Source: Bacteroidia bacterium (lineage in GTDB: Bacteria; Bacteroidota; Bacteroidia; M30B66). Taken from it: a stretch of DNA of 40,925 nucleotides. A model generated the notes under the pieces. That model was not told the origin of the DNA and did no database searches. It was given only the letters and a program-made list of their open reading frames with translations. The position numbers were made by a program, and so were the translations under genes. This document shows positions 16,652 through 25,343 of this stretch, in pieces. The stretch spans positions 1-40,925 of the forward strand of contig JAIBAI010000025.1 in the NCBI GenBank assembly GCA_019695235.1, read 5' to 3'. Numbering within the stretch: position 1 is the first letter of the stretch; the number at the start of each line of letters is the position of its first letter.

Positions 16652-17071
16652 ATGGATGTTTCAGAATATCACCTTTATGCAGCGGCATTCATCCCCAGGG
16701 TTTTCTTAGGCATATTGTTCTTGTTTCAAGGATATGATGCTTTGTTCAGGCTTGGTATTCCGGCAGTTATAGAAACATTTGAGTATCCCCTGAAAAACAA
16801 AGGGGTACCCCGTTTCCTACTAACCATGGGTTCATGGTACACATCGCTGGCAAAGTTAATTGGTGGTATTCTGCTGATTCTGGGCTTGTTTACCCATTTG
16901 GCATTGTATATGCTCGGACTTGATTTGATGTTTGTTGCAATTACCTTTGGCCTGATGCGCCCTCTTTGGGATATGCAGTTCGTTTTTCCACGCCTGGTGC
17001 TGCTGATTTTTTTGCTAATTATTCCGATTGAGTGGAATGTTATTTCATTAGACCACCTTCTGTTTCCTTAA
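16652..17071 (+). CDS. DoxX-like four-helix membrane protein
   Basis: The gene encodes 139 aa with four predicted membrane helices (about residues 12-34, 52-78, 80-100 and 108-128). The first is FIPRVFLGILFLFQGYDALF, whose RxxLGxxFLxxG-like pattern resembles the DoxX family. DoxX proteins are linked in other bacteria to redox or sulfur functions, but no redox residue can be assigned here. The start at 16652 is set by the promoter covering the longer frame. It opens a three-gene unit with an unknown 135-aa protein (11 nt later) and an AIM24-domain protein. The family call is tentative; membrane location is firm. Confidence 0.7.
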   Translation: MDVSEYHLYAAAFIPRVFLGILFLFQGYDALFRLGIPAVIETFEYPLKNKGVPRFLLTMGSWYTSLAKLIGGILLILGLFTHLALYMLGLDLMFVAITFGLMRPLWDMQFVFPRLVLLIFLLIIPIEWNVISLDHLLFP

Positions 17072-17082
17072 AATTTGAACAA

Positions 17083-17490
17083 ATGACGATATCAATCAAT
17101 AACCAGCGCAGACTGGAAGAACTAAATGCTGATTTCCAAGGGGCATTCCCTTATTTGAAAATCGAATTCTTTGCAGGTACACACCAGCGGGGAGGCAGCT
17201 CTGCTAAGGATGCCCGTCTGGATACTTCAATTAAAGTACAAGACTGCCGTACCTCTGGGGCAGAAGGCAAGCTGGCAATTCGCGAAGACATGACAGTAGC
17301 TGAATTAGAACAAACATTTGCACGTGAGTACGGACTTGCAGTACAGGTGTTTCGTAAATCCGGAAACCATACCTGGCTCGAAACCACAGCATCTGATTTC
17401 TGGACATTAAATAAACAAAACCAGATGGGGCGGGAGCTCAATGCGATGGACGACGAACAAGTTGCGAAAGAAGAAATAGATTTTGACTGA
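17083..17490 (+). CDS. Uncharacterised 135-aa soluble protein
   Basis: I do not recognise a named family. The protein has no signal peptide or membrane helix and is acidic at its C-terminus (DDEQVAKEEIDFD). The pattern of alternating strands and helices (SINNQRRLEELNADF, then YLKIEFF, then MTVAELEQTFAREYG, then VQVFRKS) suggests a small alpha/beta fold. The start is the ATG at 17083; the longer frame would begin inside the preceding gene. Spacing of 11 nt upstream and 3 nt downstream makes co-expression with the DoxX-like and AIM24 proteins likely, so a shared role at the membrane is possible but unproven. Confidence 0.75.
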   Translation: MTISINNQRRLEELNADFQGAFPYLKIEFFAGTHQRGGSSAKDARLDTSIKVQDCRTSGAEGKLAIREDMTVAELEQTFAREYGLAVQVFRKSGNHTWLETTASDFWTLNKQNQMGRELNAMDDEQVAKEEIDFD

Positions 17491-17493
17491 TAA

Positions 17494-18291
17494 ATGAAGG
17501 CACACGAAATTGATTACAAAATCATCGGCGAAGAAATGCAATGCCTTGAGATTGAACTCGATCCGGGTGAGGCAGTTGTAGCTGAAGCCGGAGCGCTGAT
17601 GATGATGGAAAGTGGTATCCGGATGGATACCATCTTTGGAGATGGAAGAGGACAACAGCAAGGAATCTTCGGAAAACTACTCAGCGCCGGTAAAAGGGTG
17701 CTCACCGGTGAAAGTTTATTCATGACGGTGTACACCAATCATGGTATGGGCAAGCAACATGCCACGTTTGCATCACCATATCCGGGTAAAATCATCCCTA
17801 TTGACCTTGAACTGATGGGAGGCAAAGTAATTTGCCAGAAAGACTCATTTCTATGTGCTGCCAAAGGGGTGTCTATTAGCATCGAATTTCAACGCAAACT
17901 TGGTACCGGGTTTTTCGGAGGTGAAGGTTTTATCATGCAGAAATTAGAAGGCAGTGGCTTCGCCTTCGTGCATAGCTGTGGCACCATTCTTGAAAAAGAA
18001 CTCAAGGCGGGTGAAACATTAAGAGTAGACACCGGCTGTATCGTAGCGTTTACCCAACAGGTTGACTACGACATCCAATTCGTGGGCGGAATAAAAAACA
18101 CACTCTTCGGTGGCGAAGGTGTATTTTTAGCAAGCCTTACCGGCCCGGGCAAGGTATGGGTGCAGTCATTGCCATTTAGCCGCTTAGCTGGCCGTGTGCT
18201 CGCAAATGCACCGGGCGCACTCAGAAGTGGCAAAGAGGAGGGAAGCATTCTCGGCGGTTTAGGCAATCTCTTTGATGGAGATAATAACTGA
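17494..18291 (+). CDS. TIGR00266/AIM24 family protein
   Basis: This 265-aa protein covers one AIM24 domain over nearly its whole length. Visible family features are the N-terminal [21 protein letters not shown], a glycine-rich stretch [21 protein letters not shown], the [10 protein letters not shown] strand and [18 protein letters not shown]. The family is named for a yeast mitochondrial protein; bacterial members have no agreed biochemical function. It has no signal peptide or membrane helix. It closes the three-gene unit that starts at 16652 and ends one base before a convergent small gene, with no terminator hairpin between them. Confidence 0.88.
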   Translation: MKAHEIDYKIIGEEMQCLEIELDPGEAVVAEAGALMMMESGIRMDTIFGDGRGQQQGIFGKLLSAGKRVLTGESLFMTVYTNHGMGKQHATFASPYPGKIIPIDLELMGGKVICQKDSFLCAAKGVSISIEFQRKLGTGFFGGEGFIMQKLEGSGFAFVHSCGTILEKELKAGETLRVDTGCIVAFTQQVDYDIQFVGGIKNTLFGGEGVFLASLTGPGKVWVQSLPFSRLAGRVLANAPGALRSGKEEGSILGGLGNLFDGDNN

Positions 18292-18292
18292 G

Positions 18293-18526
18293 CTATTCGC
18301 CTAATTGCGAGCCCAATACATGCATCTTGCGGAAGATGGCAATCACCTCATCACAAAATGATTCGGTGATTTTTGCCTTCAGATCGGCCAGACTGCCAAC
18401 ATCGCCCTGACTGACTTTATAGGTCTGTTCATAAGGACCCACCTCAAATTTCACCAAAAATTTCTCATTCATGCTGAAGATGCTGATGGTCAGTTGAGGG
18501 TGGGGTATTGAATCAATGATGCGCAT
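18293..18526 (-). CDS. Conserved-looking 77-aa protein of unknown function
   Basis: The gene encodes a small soluble protein with no signal peptide. I do not recognise a family. The core EKFLVKFEVGPYEQTYKVSQ looks like two beta strands, followed by the helix LADLKAKITESFCDEVIAIFRKM. The ATG at 18526 gives 77 aa; a second ATG at 18472 (MNEKFLVKFEVGP) would give 59 aa and could equally be the start. The gene lies 69 bp downstream of the AddB-like gene on the same strand. Its coding status rests on the plausible amphipathic pattern and its clean fit between neighbours. Confidence 0.55.
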   Translation of the reverse strand: MRIIDSIPHPQLTISIFSMNEKFLVKFEVGPYEQTYKVSQGDVGSLADLKAKITESFCDEVIAIFRKMHVLGSQLGE

Positions 18527-18595
18527 GGTAATTTAATTAAGGCGAACGCAGATGGGTTAAGCCTGGTTCTTTGTATTCTATTCAATTTCAGCACA

Positions 18596-21406
18596 TTAGC
18601 TGCTTATTCTGTTGCAGATTTTTTGAAAATCGCAATAAATGCATTTGCTTAAATCATCGGTTTTCTCAAAGAAAGTATCGTTTTGTACCAATTTATTTGC
18701 CATTTTTTCGAAAAACAAATTAACATCTTCTACATCAGCCAGTTGGTGTTCAAATGCAAGCAGCCCGGAGGAAGGCTTTCTTAGACTAATGATACCAGCC
18801 TGAATCTGCTTACCCGGAAATGCCTTTTTTGCTAAATGACTGTACAGAAGCAGCTGCATTGCTTTGCCCATACCGTCTTTATCGTAAATATCATTTAAGG
18901 ATTCAATTTTTAAGGTTTTTGCATCAACAATACCCGTTTTGTAGTCAATGATACGAATAACCTTGTCGCCTATTAAATCAATGCGGTCAGCAAAGCCTCC
19001 AATCTGCAAGCACCCTAAATCACTTTCAGCTTGCATGGCATCTTTCATCAGTAATTCAAGTTCAATAATTTCAAGTGCCTGGCCCTGCGCATTAAATACA
19101 CGCATTTCTTCTCTCAGGTAATTGCCAAGCATCTGTTCAGCAGCCTTGAAAATCAAAAAGTTCTTGCCCTGCATCAGCACTTCTTCGTCAACCTTTTCAG
19201 CAAATACAGCAGCAATCTTTACGGGAAGCGCTTTCAGCATTTCAATGTAATCGGATTCCTGCACCTTTTTCCCTTTCAAAGGCTCAAAGAAATCCTGTAA
19301 CACTTTGTGTACAATGATTCCCAAAACATCGTCGCCTATATCATCTTCAAGTTCGTCCTCGATTTTTAAGCCACTGAGGTATTTGAAATAAAAATGGAGC
19401 GAACAATCGAGGTAAAGACTGAGTGCAGAAGGGGAGAGGAACTTATCATTTTCTTTTCCGAAACGTTTGTAAAGCCGCTCCATCAATGCCTTACTTTTTT
19501 CAATTTTTATCTCAGGGTCGGTAAATGCTTTTACATCCGGCACCCAAATATCATGTTGTATTATCGTGCCTTGCACCTTCAGTTCTTCTTCCAACTGGGC
19601 AATAAATCGGCTCTTTTCTCCCTTGGCGAACTCATCAGGCTCGGTGTTGTAAACAAGATGGATGTTTTCAGCACGTTGCAATAAACGGTAGAAGTGCCAT
19701 GCATAAACTGCATCCCTCTCCCGATATCCGGGTAAACCATAAGCAGCCCCTATGTCAATTGGGATGAAAGAATTCTGACTTCTCCCCTTAGGAAGTATGC
19801 CTTCGTTGACTGAAAGCAGGATAATATTCTTGAAATCAAGATTCCGGGTTTCTAACAAACCCATCACCTGCAAGCCATCAAGCGGTTCGCCATAGAAAGG
19901 CAAACTGCTTTGCCTGAGCAATTGCTCAAAAAGCCGCTGAAGGGTCTTTAACGAATCAAACGCCGGATATTTATCCAGATAGGTCTGAAGCTTGTTGAAC
20001 AAGTTACTTAGCGCAAAAAGCGCCTCCTGTCGCATAATTTGGCTGCCATTAGTGCCCTGGTAAAGTGCCGTTCTCAACGCTTCTGTTATTTCACGAAGAT
20101 TGCTTATTGCTGTCTTTGAATCCGCATTCCAGTCGCTTAACAGCATTGCAAGGCACTCCTGTTCCTGTTCGCTGGCTTTACTGAGTCGTTGAATACGTTC
20201 AAGGCCTACAAACACCAACTGCCCTTTACTCAAAATATGCTGGCATTGTCTTAAAAATGAGCCTGGTAATAACTGCGCAGTAAGCGGGTGCTGAAACAAA
20301 CGCAACAGGTCTTTGTGGTACCAAGCTATTGAATTTTTGCCCTTTTTGGCATGTGCCCGCAGGTCGAACAATATCTGAAAAAATGTGGCCTCCGAAAGCA
20401 AATGCAAGGGGTAACCCATGGTAACATTTACCTGCCCCGTTTCGGCAGGCAATTGCTCTAATACTGGTATAAGAAGGCTTTCGTCACACAATACAAGCGC
20501 TGTTTCTTTTAAATCGGATGCCGATTGCATAAGGCCTTGTATCAGACTTCCGGCAAATACAGCCTGACCTGTATTGCGCGAAACCCCTGTGATGTTAATC
20601 GTTTTTTTTGTTTCTGTGAAATATTGATTGGTGAATTTCAAGGTTGAAAGTCCGTAATTCGACTTAAATTGACGCATGAAATAACCTGCTTCATTTTGCA
20701 CATTATCAAGATAATAGCTATCGGAATCCCAATAAAGACTTGCCATTCCAATTTTCTCGAAAGCCCTGATAAAGCGTTGTTCGGCCTGATTCAAAGCATT
20801 AAAACCTGCGAAAACAATATGTTTCCAGGGGATAGATGCTGCCAATGCCTGTGCATTTTCAGCCAGATGTCGAAAAGCCATGGCTTGTGTTGGGCTGTTT
20901 TGCTTATGCAGTTGCTCACGCAAAGCACTGTACCACAGGCCCATTCTCGACCAAAATGCAAGGTAGCGCTCCTGGTTGCTGGTAAGTGTTTGGCCGTCGG
21001 GCGACCAGTTTTTTAGTGCATAAGCCTGGTCAACATGCCTGAAAAATTTAGCAGTTTCAAGCAGGTATAAATCGGCTTCCTCGTAATCGTGCAATAATTG
21101 CGTGGCCCAGGAACTGAATTGCTCAAACGACTCGGCCTTTTCACTTTCAAGCCCACGATATACTTCATAGAATTCAAAAAGAAGCGCAATAGGGTCAATC
21201 AGGTTGAAACCGGTAAGCTGCTGTACAAATTCTTCCATCGAAAGCAAGGCTGGTAGCCATTGTGTTGAGGGGTGAAGTCGTTGAAGCTCCTGCTGGTAAA
21301 ACAGCCTTGCCCTGCGGTTTGAAAATACAACACATACATCGCCTGATGCTGCTCCAAAGGGCTCTAAAATTGTTTCGGCAATTGACTTTAAAAATGATTC
21401 AGCCAT
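18596..21406 (-). CDS. AddB/RexB-like PD-(D/E)XK nuclease with inactive helicase core
   Basis: This 936-aa protein resembles AddB, a subunit of the AddAB double-strand-break resection enzyme. The N-terminus (VVFSNRRARLFYQQELQRL) lacks a Walker A motif, as in degenerate AddB helicases. The C-terminal nuclease has GGFADRIDLI and RIIDYKTG (D821, K823). The four cysteines that tie an iron-sulfur cluster in AddB are present: C668 in YLDCSLHFYF and C922, C925 and C931 in CIYCDFQKIC. An ATP-dependent AddA partner is not adjacent and would have to be elsewhere. It follows the histidine kinase gene by 30 bp on the same strand, so they are probably co-transcribed. The start is the ATG at 21406. Confidence 0.85.
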   Translation of the reverse strand: MAESFLKSIAETILEPFGAASGDVCVVFSNRRARLFYQQELQRLHPSTQWLPALLSMEEFVQQLTGFNLIDPIALLFEFYEVYRGLESEKAESFEQFSSWATQLLHDYEEADLYLLETAKFFRHVDQAYALKNWSPDGQTLTSNQERYLAFWSRMGLWYSALREQLHKQNSPTQAMAFRHLAENAQALAASIPWKHIVFAGFNALNQAEQRFIRAFEKIGMASLYWDSDSYYLDNVQNEAGYFMRQFKSNYGLSTLKFTNQYFTETKKTINITGVSRNTGQAVFAGSLIQGLMQSASDLKETALVLCDESLLIPVLEQLPAETGQVNVTMGYPLHLLSEATFFQILFDLRAHAKKGKNSIAWYHKDLLRLFQHPLTAQLLPGSFLRQCQHILSKGQLVFVGLERIQRLSKASEQEQECLAMLLSDWNADSKTAISNLREITEALRTALYQGTNGSQIMRQEALFALSNLFNKLQTYLDKYPAFDSLKTLQRLFEQLLRQSSLPFYGEPLDGLQVMGLLETRNLDFKNIILLSVNEGILPKGRSQNSFIPIDIGAAYGLPGYRERDAVYAWHFYRLLQRAENIHLVYNTEPDEFAKGEKSRFIAQLEEELKVQGTIIQHDIWVPDVKAFTDPEIKIEKSKALMERLYKRFGKENDKFLSPSALSLYLDCSLHFYFKYLSGLKIEDELEDDIGDDVLGIIVHKVLQDFFEPLKGKKVQESDYIEMLKALPVKIAAVFAEKVDEEVLMQGKNFLIFKAAEQMLGNYLREEMRVFNAQGQALEIIELELLMKDAMQAESDLGCLQIGGFADRIDLIGDKVIRIIDYKTGIVDAKTLKIESLNDIYDKDGMGKAMQLLLYSHLAKKAFPGKQIQAGIISLRKPSSGLLAFEHQLADVEDVNLFFEKMANKLVQNDTFFEKTDDLSKCIYCDFQKICNRISS

Positions 21407-21436
21407 AAAGGGCCGAATATACTTCGAATCAATGAA

Positions 21437-23632
21437 CTATTGTGGAAGTCTTAAATTGAAGGTGCTGCCACTGCCTGGCACCGACTGCACGCTAATAGTA
21501 CCCCCCAGCTTTTCAACTGCATGCTTAACATTCGCCAAACCAAGTCCTTTGCTCTGCTCACTGGAGGCTGCAATCGTATAATGGGCATCAAAAATGCGAT
21601 TCAGATGCTCAGCAGCAATACCAATTCCATTGTCTTCAACAAATATTTCGATATAACCCGCTCCGGGCAATGACCTTAAACGAATATACGGGTTCACCTT
21701 GTGGGGGTCATGGTACTTTATTGCATTAGAAATCAGGTTAGCCAAAATGATGCGTAATTGTGCGGGTTCAGTTCTTACAATGCTTCCGGGCTGAATTTGG
21801 TTTTGTAACTGAACAGTAGCAGCATCCCTGGCGAATTTCAACTCTTCGAAAATTTCATTGATTAATAACATCAAATCAATGTCTTCTTTGCCCGATTCCT
21901 GGCCACGATTTTTTAATGAATGAATAATTTCAGAGGTAAAACGCTCTAATTTCTGAATGCTTTTCTCCATCATGTTCAGGTAGTTATTGAACTCTAACGG
22001 ATTCTTTTCTTCACGTGCAAGGCCAATAAGCCCACTTATCGAATTCATGGGAGCCCTTAAATCATGTGATAAAATCTTTACCACACGGTCAAGGTCTTGA
22101 TTGGCACGTTCAATCTCATCAAACTGCGCCATAAATCGCTCATCAGCCATTTTCCTGTCAGTAATATCAATCATGCTCAGGCAGATGGCACGCACCTTTC
22201 CGCTGTTTTCATCTGTTACCGGACTTAAACCGAATTCAAACCAATGACTTGCGGTACCTTGAAACGAATACTTCATTTCCCAGCTAACCCGTGTATTTTG
22301 CATCACATCTTCGAGCTTCTTAATGAATTCAGGGTGCATTTCAGCATTTAGGTAATCTAACAAAGGTTTTCCCTCCTGCATCTCCATCCCCATCAGGTAC
22401 GATGCCTGGCGGCTGGCTGTGGTGTTAAAGGTTTTTATCCGGAAATACTCATCAAGTAACACAATACCCTGAATTACATTGTTGAAGACCGAATCAAGCA
22501 TTACCACCGTCTCTTTAAGCAATGCGCCTGAACGACGTTCTTTGCTTATATCTTTAAAAATCCGGATAACCCCCAGCAATTCTCCCTGATCACCGTGTAA
22601 CAACGACACTTTGTTGTCTATCCACAACAGCTGGTGTTGGCTGGTAATTAATTTCGATTCCCATTGAACCAGGTGACCACTTAAATTGTCCCTTAATTCA
22701 TTGTTGAGTTTCACTTTATCAATCTCCGGATAAATCAAGTCTATTGAACGGCCGGTCATAAAAGCCGCATTATATCCGAATGTATTGGCTGCTGCCTCAT
22801 TCCAGTATATCACATGACCTGAACGGTCAACCACAGCTACAGGCTCCTGAACGCTGCTGAGGATATTCGATTGGAACATTACCTCCTTCTGTACCTTTCG
22901 CCGGTCAGTGATGTCGTCGGCAATCAGTAAAAAGCAAGGTTTGCCTTCATAAGAAAGTGAGCGTATCCGGCATTCTGTGTACAAATTTGTACCGTCTTTT
23001 CTAACAAAACGGTAGAGCAAAACCTGTTCTGGTGCCGGATGTTTGACAATTTCTGTGCCTTCGGGCAATAAATCTGTCCAGCTTTTCGCCTGAAGTTCTG
23101 ATTCGGTAAACCCAAACCGGGCTATGGCTGAATGATTTGCCCTGACAATAGCACCACTTTGCTCATCACAAATCAGCGTCGCAAGAGGTGTTTCTTCAAA
23201 AAGCAGACGGTAGGTCTCTCTGCTTTGGCTTAAAAGCCCTAAATTTTTCTTCCTTTCTAATGCATAAAGCATTGATTTGATCAGCAATTTCTCGTCAAAT
23301 TCACCTTTTACAAGGTAGTCTTGCACCCCTTGATTTACAGCATCTAACGCCACCTGGTTATCATTCAGCCCGGTAAGAATCACCACCGGCGTTGCCCCGG
23401 CGGCAAGCATTACCTGTTCAAATGTGTTTTTCCCCTCACTATCCGGCAGTGCCAGATCAAGAAGTACTAAATCAGGTGCTTGTTGTTGAATGATAGAAAG
23501 TGCCTGCTGAAGGGTCTCGCAATGGCTATAAGTCAAATGCTTTCCATAAAAGCCCTCCAGCATCTGCCTGATCATGGCATAATCAGCCTGGCTGTCTTCA
23601 ACAATCAGAATATGCAATTGCTCAGCAGCCAC
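21437..23632 (-). CDS. Receiver-PAS-PAS-PAS sensor histidine kinase
   Basis: This is a 731-aa cytoplasmic hybrid kinase with the receiver at the front. The REC domain (about 5-125) has the acidic pair ED at 12-13, the phospho-acceptor D59 in VLLDLALPD and K109 in YLVKGEFD. Two clear PAS domains (about 140-245 and 255-365) and a third (about 370-490) follow. The HisKA H-box SHDLRAPMNS has H523. The ATPase domain has NLISNAIKYH, EDNGIGIAAEH and a GLGLANVK loop. It has no membrane helix and no DNA-binding domain, so it probably senses a cytosolic cue and passes phosphate through a relay; the cue and partner are not visible. The start is GTG at 23632. The AddB-like gene follows within 30 bp. Confidence 0.9.
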   Translation of the reverse strand: MAAEQLHILIVEDSQADYAMIRQMLEGFYGKHLTYSHCETLQQALSIIQQQAPDLVLLDLALPDSEGKNTFEQVMLAAGATPVVILTGLNDNQVALDAVNQGVQDYLVKGEFDEKLLIKSMLYALERKKNLGLLSQSRETYRLLFEETPLATLICDEQSGAIVRANHSAIARFGFTESELQAKSWTDLLPEGTEIVKHPAPEQVLLYRFVRKDGTNLYTECRIRSLSYEGKPCFLLIADDITDRRKVQKEVMFQSNILSSVQEPVAVVDRSGHVIYWNEAAANTFGYNAAFMTGRSIDLIYPEIDKVKLNNELRDNLSGHLVQWESKLITSQHQLLWIDNKVSLLHGDQGELLGVIRIFKDISKERRSGALLKETVVMLDSVFNNVIQGIVLLDEYFRIKTFNTTASRQASYLMGMEMQEGKPLLDYLNAEMHPEFIKKLEDVMQNTRVSWEMKYSFQGTASHWFEFGLSPVTDENSGKVRAICLSMIDITDRKMADERFMAQFDEIERANQDLDRVVKILSHDLRAPMNSISGLIGLAREEKNPLEFNNYLNMMEKSIQKLERFTSEIIHSLKNRGQESGKEDIDLMLLINEIFEELKFARDAATVQLQNQIQPGSIVRTEPAQLRIILANLISNAIKYHDPHKVNPYIRLRSLPGAGYIEIFVEDNGIGIAAEHLNRIFDAHYTIAASSEQSKGLGLANVKHAVEKLGGTISVQSVPGSGSTFNLRLPQ

Positions 23633-23741
23633 AGTAAATATTTGAAATACGCAAGACCAATTGCTTCATGCAAATAGATTCAATACCCATACGGATACAG
23701 GGCATAAAGGTTACTGAATTGCGAAGGGGCGAGGAGGGCGC

Positions 23742-24098
23742 CTATCTGGGTTCCTGATTGGTGCCAAAAATGCGTTCGAGTATCGCATTTAGAAAAGACA
23801 AAATCAGGCTGAACAACAAGGCCCACCAGAAATTGGCCACTTCAAAACGGTCGAGCATAGCATCTGCCACCAAAATAATACAGGCATTGATAACCAACAA
23901 AAAAAGCCCAAGACTAAGCACTGTAGCAGGGATGGTTAATATAACCAATACCGGCTTTAGAAAGGCATTCAAAAACGATAAAACCAAAGCTATTACAATC
24001 GCATCCCAGATTTCAACCCGGGTGACCCCTTTAAGTAAATAGGTAGTAATCAGAACCGCTAATGCCGAAACCAATATACGGGCTATCCAGTTTTTCAT
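23742..24098 (-). CDS. Phage-holin-4-like small membrane protein (PF04020 type)
   Basis: The gene encodes 118 aa with four predicted membrane helices (MKNWIARILVSALAVLITTYL, then segments beginning at IWDAIVIALVLSF, ATVLSLGLFLLVINA and FWWALLFSLILSFL). The paired SFLNAFLKPVL and SFLNAILERIF motifs are characteristic of this widespread bacterial family. Despite the name there are no phage genes nearby, and chromosomal members have no proven lytic function. The ATG at 24098 is preferred over a start 14 codons earlier because it gives the usual N-terminus directly ahead of the first helix. It is divergent from wecB, 72 bp away. Confidence 0.85.
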   Translation of the reverse strand: MKNWIARILVSALAVLITTYLLKGVTRVEIWDAIVIALVLSFLNAFLKPVLVILTIPATVLSLGLFLLVINACIILVADAMLDRFEVANFWWALLFSLILSFLNAILERIFGTNQEPR

Positions 24099-24170
24099 GC
24101 CACCAAAATATTCTTTTTCTCGGTATAATGGTATAACCATGTTTCTTGCTTTTGAATTATTTTTACCCGG

Positions 24171-25316
24171 ATGAAAATAGTTACCGTTATAGGTGCCAGA
24201 CCGCAGATTATCAAAGCTGCCGCACTAAGCAGAGCCATTAAGAAAATAAATGATTTCGAAAATTTCATTGACGAAGTTATTGTGCACACAGGTCAACACT
24301 ACGACCCTGAAATGTCAGAAGTGTTCTTTCGTGAACTTGGAATACCCCAACCAGACTATAACCTGGGTGTTGGGTCAGGCCATCATGGAACACAAACTGC
24401 CGCGATGATTGATGGCATTGAAAAAATTTTACTTGATGAAAAACCCGACTGGCTGGTGGTGTACGGCGACACAAACTCTACCCTGGCTGCTGCCATTGCA
24501 GCTTCAAAAATTCATATTCCTGTGGCACATATTGAGGCAGGCTTGCGCTCGTTCAACAAATCAATGCCCGAGGAAATTAACCGGATTGCATGTGACCATG
24601 TGTCAACGCTTTTGTTTACACCAACGAAGACTGGATTTCAAAATCTGATTTCAGAAGGTTTTAAAATAACAAACTCTGCGCCCTATACCATTGACAAGCC
24701 TGGTATCTTTCATTGCGGAGATGTGATGTACGACAACAGCCTGTATTATGGTGAAATCGCCAGAAGTAAAACCAATATCGCCGAAAGGTTGCAATTGCTA
24801 CAAAAGCCATTCTATCTTGCTACAATTCACCGAAATAACAATACTGACGACCCTGAGCGACTGAACAACATCTTTGGTACCCTGCTTAAAATCACAGAAA
24901 CTTCGGGGGTAAGGATGATTCTGCCATTGCACCCCCGTACTAAAAAGATGATGGAGGCCGGCCTGGAGCCTGAATTAAAAGCCAGATTGTCTGAAAACAC
25001 AATTCATATTGTTCCACCAGCCAGTTTTTTAGAAATGATAGTGCTTGAACAATTGTCGCAAATGGTGTTTACCGATTCGGGAGGGGTACAAAAAGAAGCT
25101 TACTTTTTTGAGCGTCCATGCATCATCCTTCGGCCTGAAACAGAATGGGTAGAGCTGGTACAAAATGGTACCGCCCGGATATGCGATGCCGACCCTGAAC
25201 GCATCATGGAGGCATTCAGGTATTTTAACAACAACGAAAACCTGGAGTTTCCTCCTGTTTTTGGCGATGGAAATGCTGCTAAATTTATTCTGAATCATTT
25301 TATTTTTAATGTTTAA
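24171..25316 (+). CDS. wecB: UDP-N-acetylglucosamine 2-epimerase (non-hydrolysing)
   Basis: WecB interconverts UDP-GlcNAc and UDP-ManNAc, supplying ManNAc-type sugars for surface glycans. The 381-aa protein has the signatures VIGARPQIIKAAALSRA at the N-terminus, HTGQHYDPEMS, VYGDTNSTLA, HIEAGLRSFNKSMPEEINR, PLHPRTKK and the UDP-binding TDSGGVQKEAYF with the following RPETEW. It is the first gene of a compact run that continues with a polysaccharide deacetylase and a FemAB-like acyltransferase, consistent with modified amino-sugar polymer synthesis. A box TATTTTTA at 24158-24165, 5 nt before the ATG, differs from the promoter consensus at its last base and is only a weak candidate. Confidence 0.96.
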   Translation: MKIVTVIGARPQIIKAAALSRAIKKINDFENFIDEVIVHTGQHYDPEMSEVFFRELGIPQPDYNLGVGSGHHGTQTAAMIDGIEKILLDEKPDWLVVYGDTNSTLAAAIAASKIHIPVAHIEAGLRSFNKSMPEEINRIACDHVSTLLFTPTKTGFQNLISEGFKITNSAPYTIDKPGIFHCGDVMYDNSLYYGEIARSKTNIAERLQLLQKPFYLATIHRNNNTDDPERLNNIFGTLLKITETSGVRMILPLHPRTKKMMEAGLEPELKARLSENTIHIVPPASFLEMIVLEQLSQMVFTDSGGVQKEAYFFERPCIILRPETEWVELVQNGTARICDADPERIMEAFRYFNNNENLEFPPVFGDGNAAKFILNHFIFNV

Positions 25317-25343
25317 TCTAATTCTTCTCCTACAAGAACACGG

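Noticed and set aside
18529-18545. TTAATTAA palindrome upstream of the 77-aa gene
   Set aside because: An 8-bp AT-rich palindrome is expected by chance in this base composition.
23742-24098. Prophage remnant suggested by the holin-like gene
   Set aside because: No integrase, capsid, lysin or attachment site nearby; the family is a common chromosomal membrane protein.
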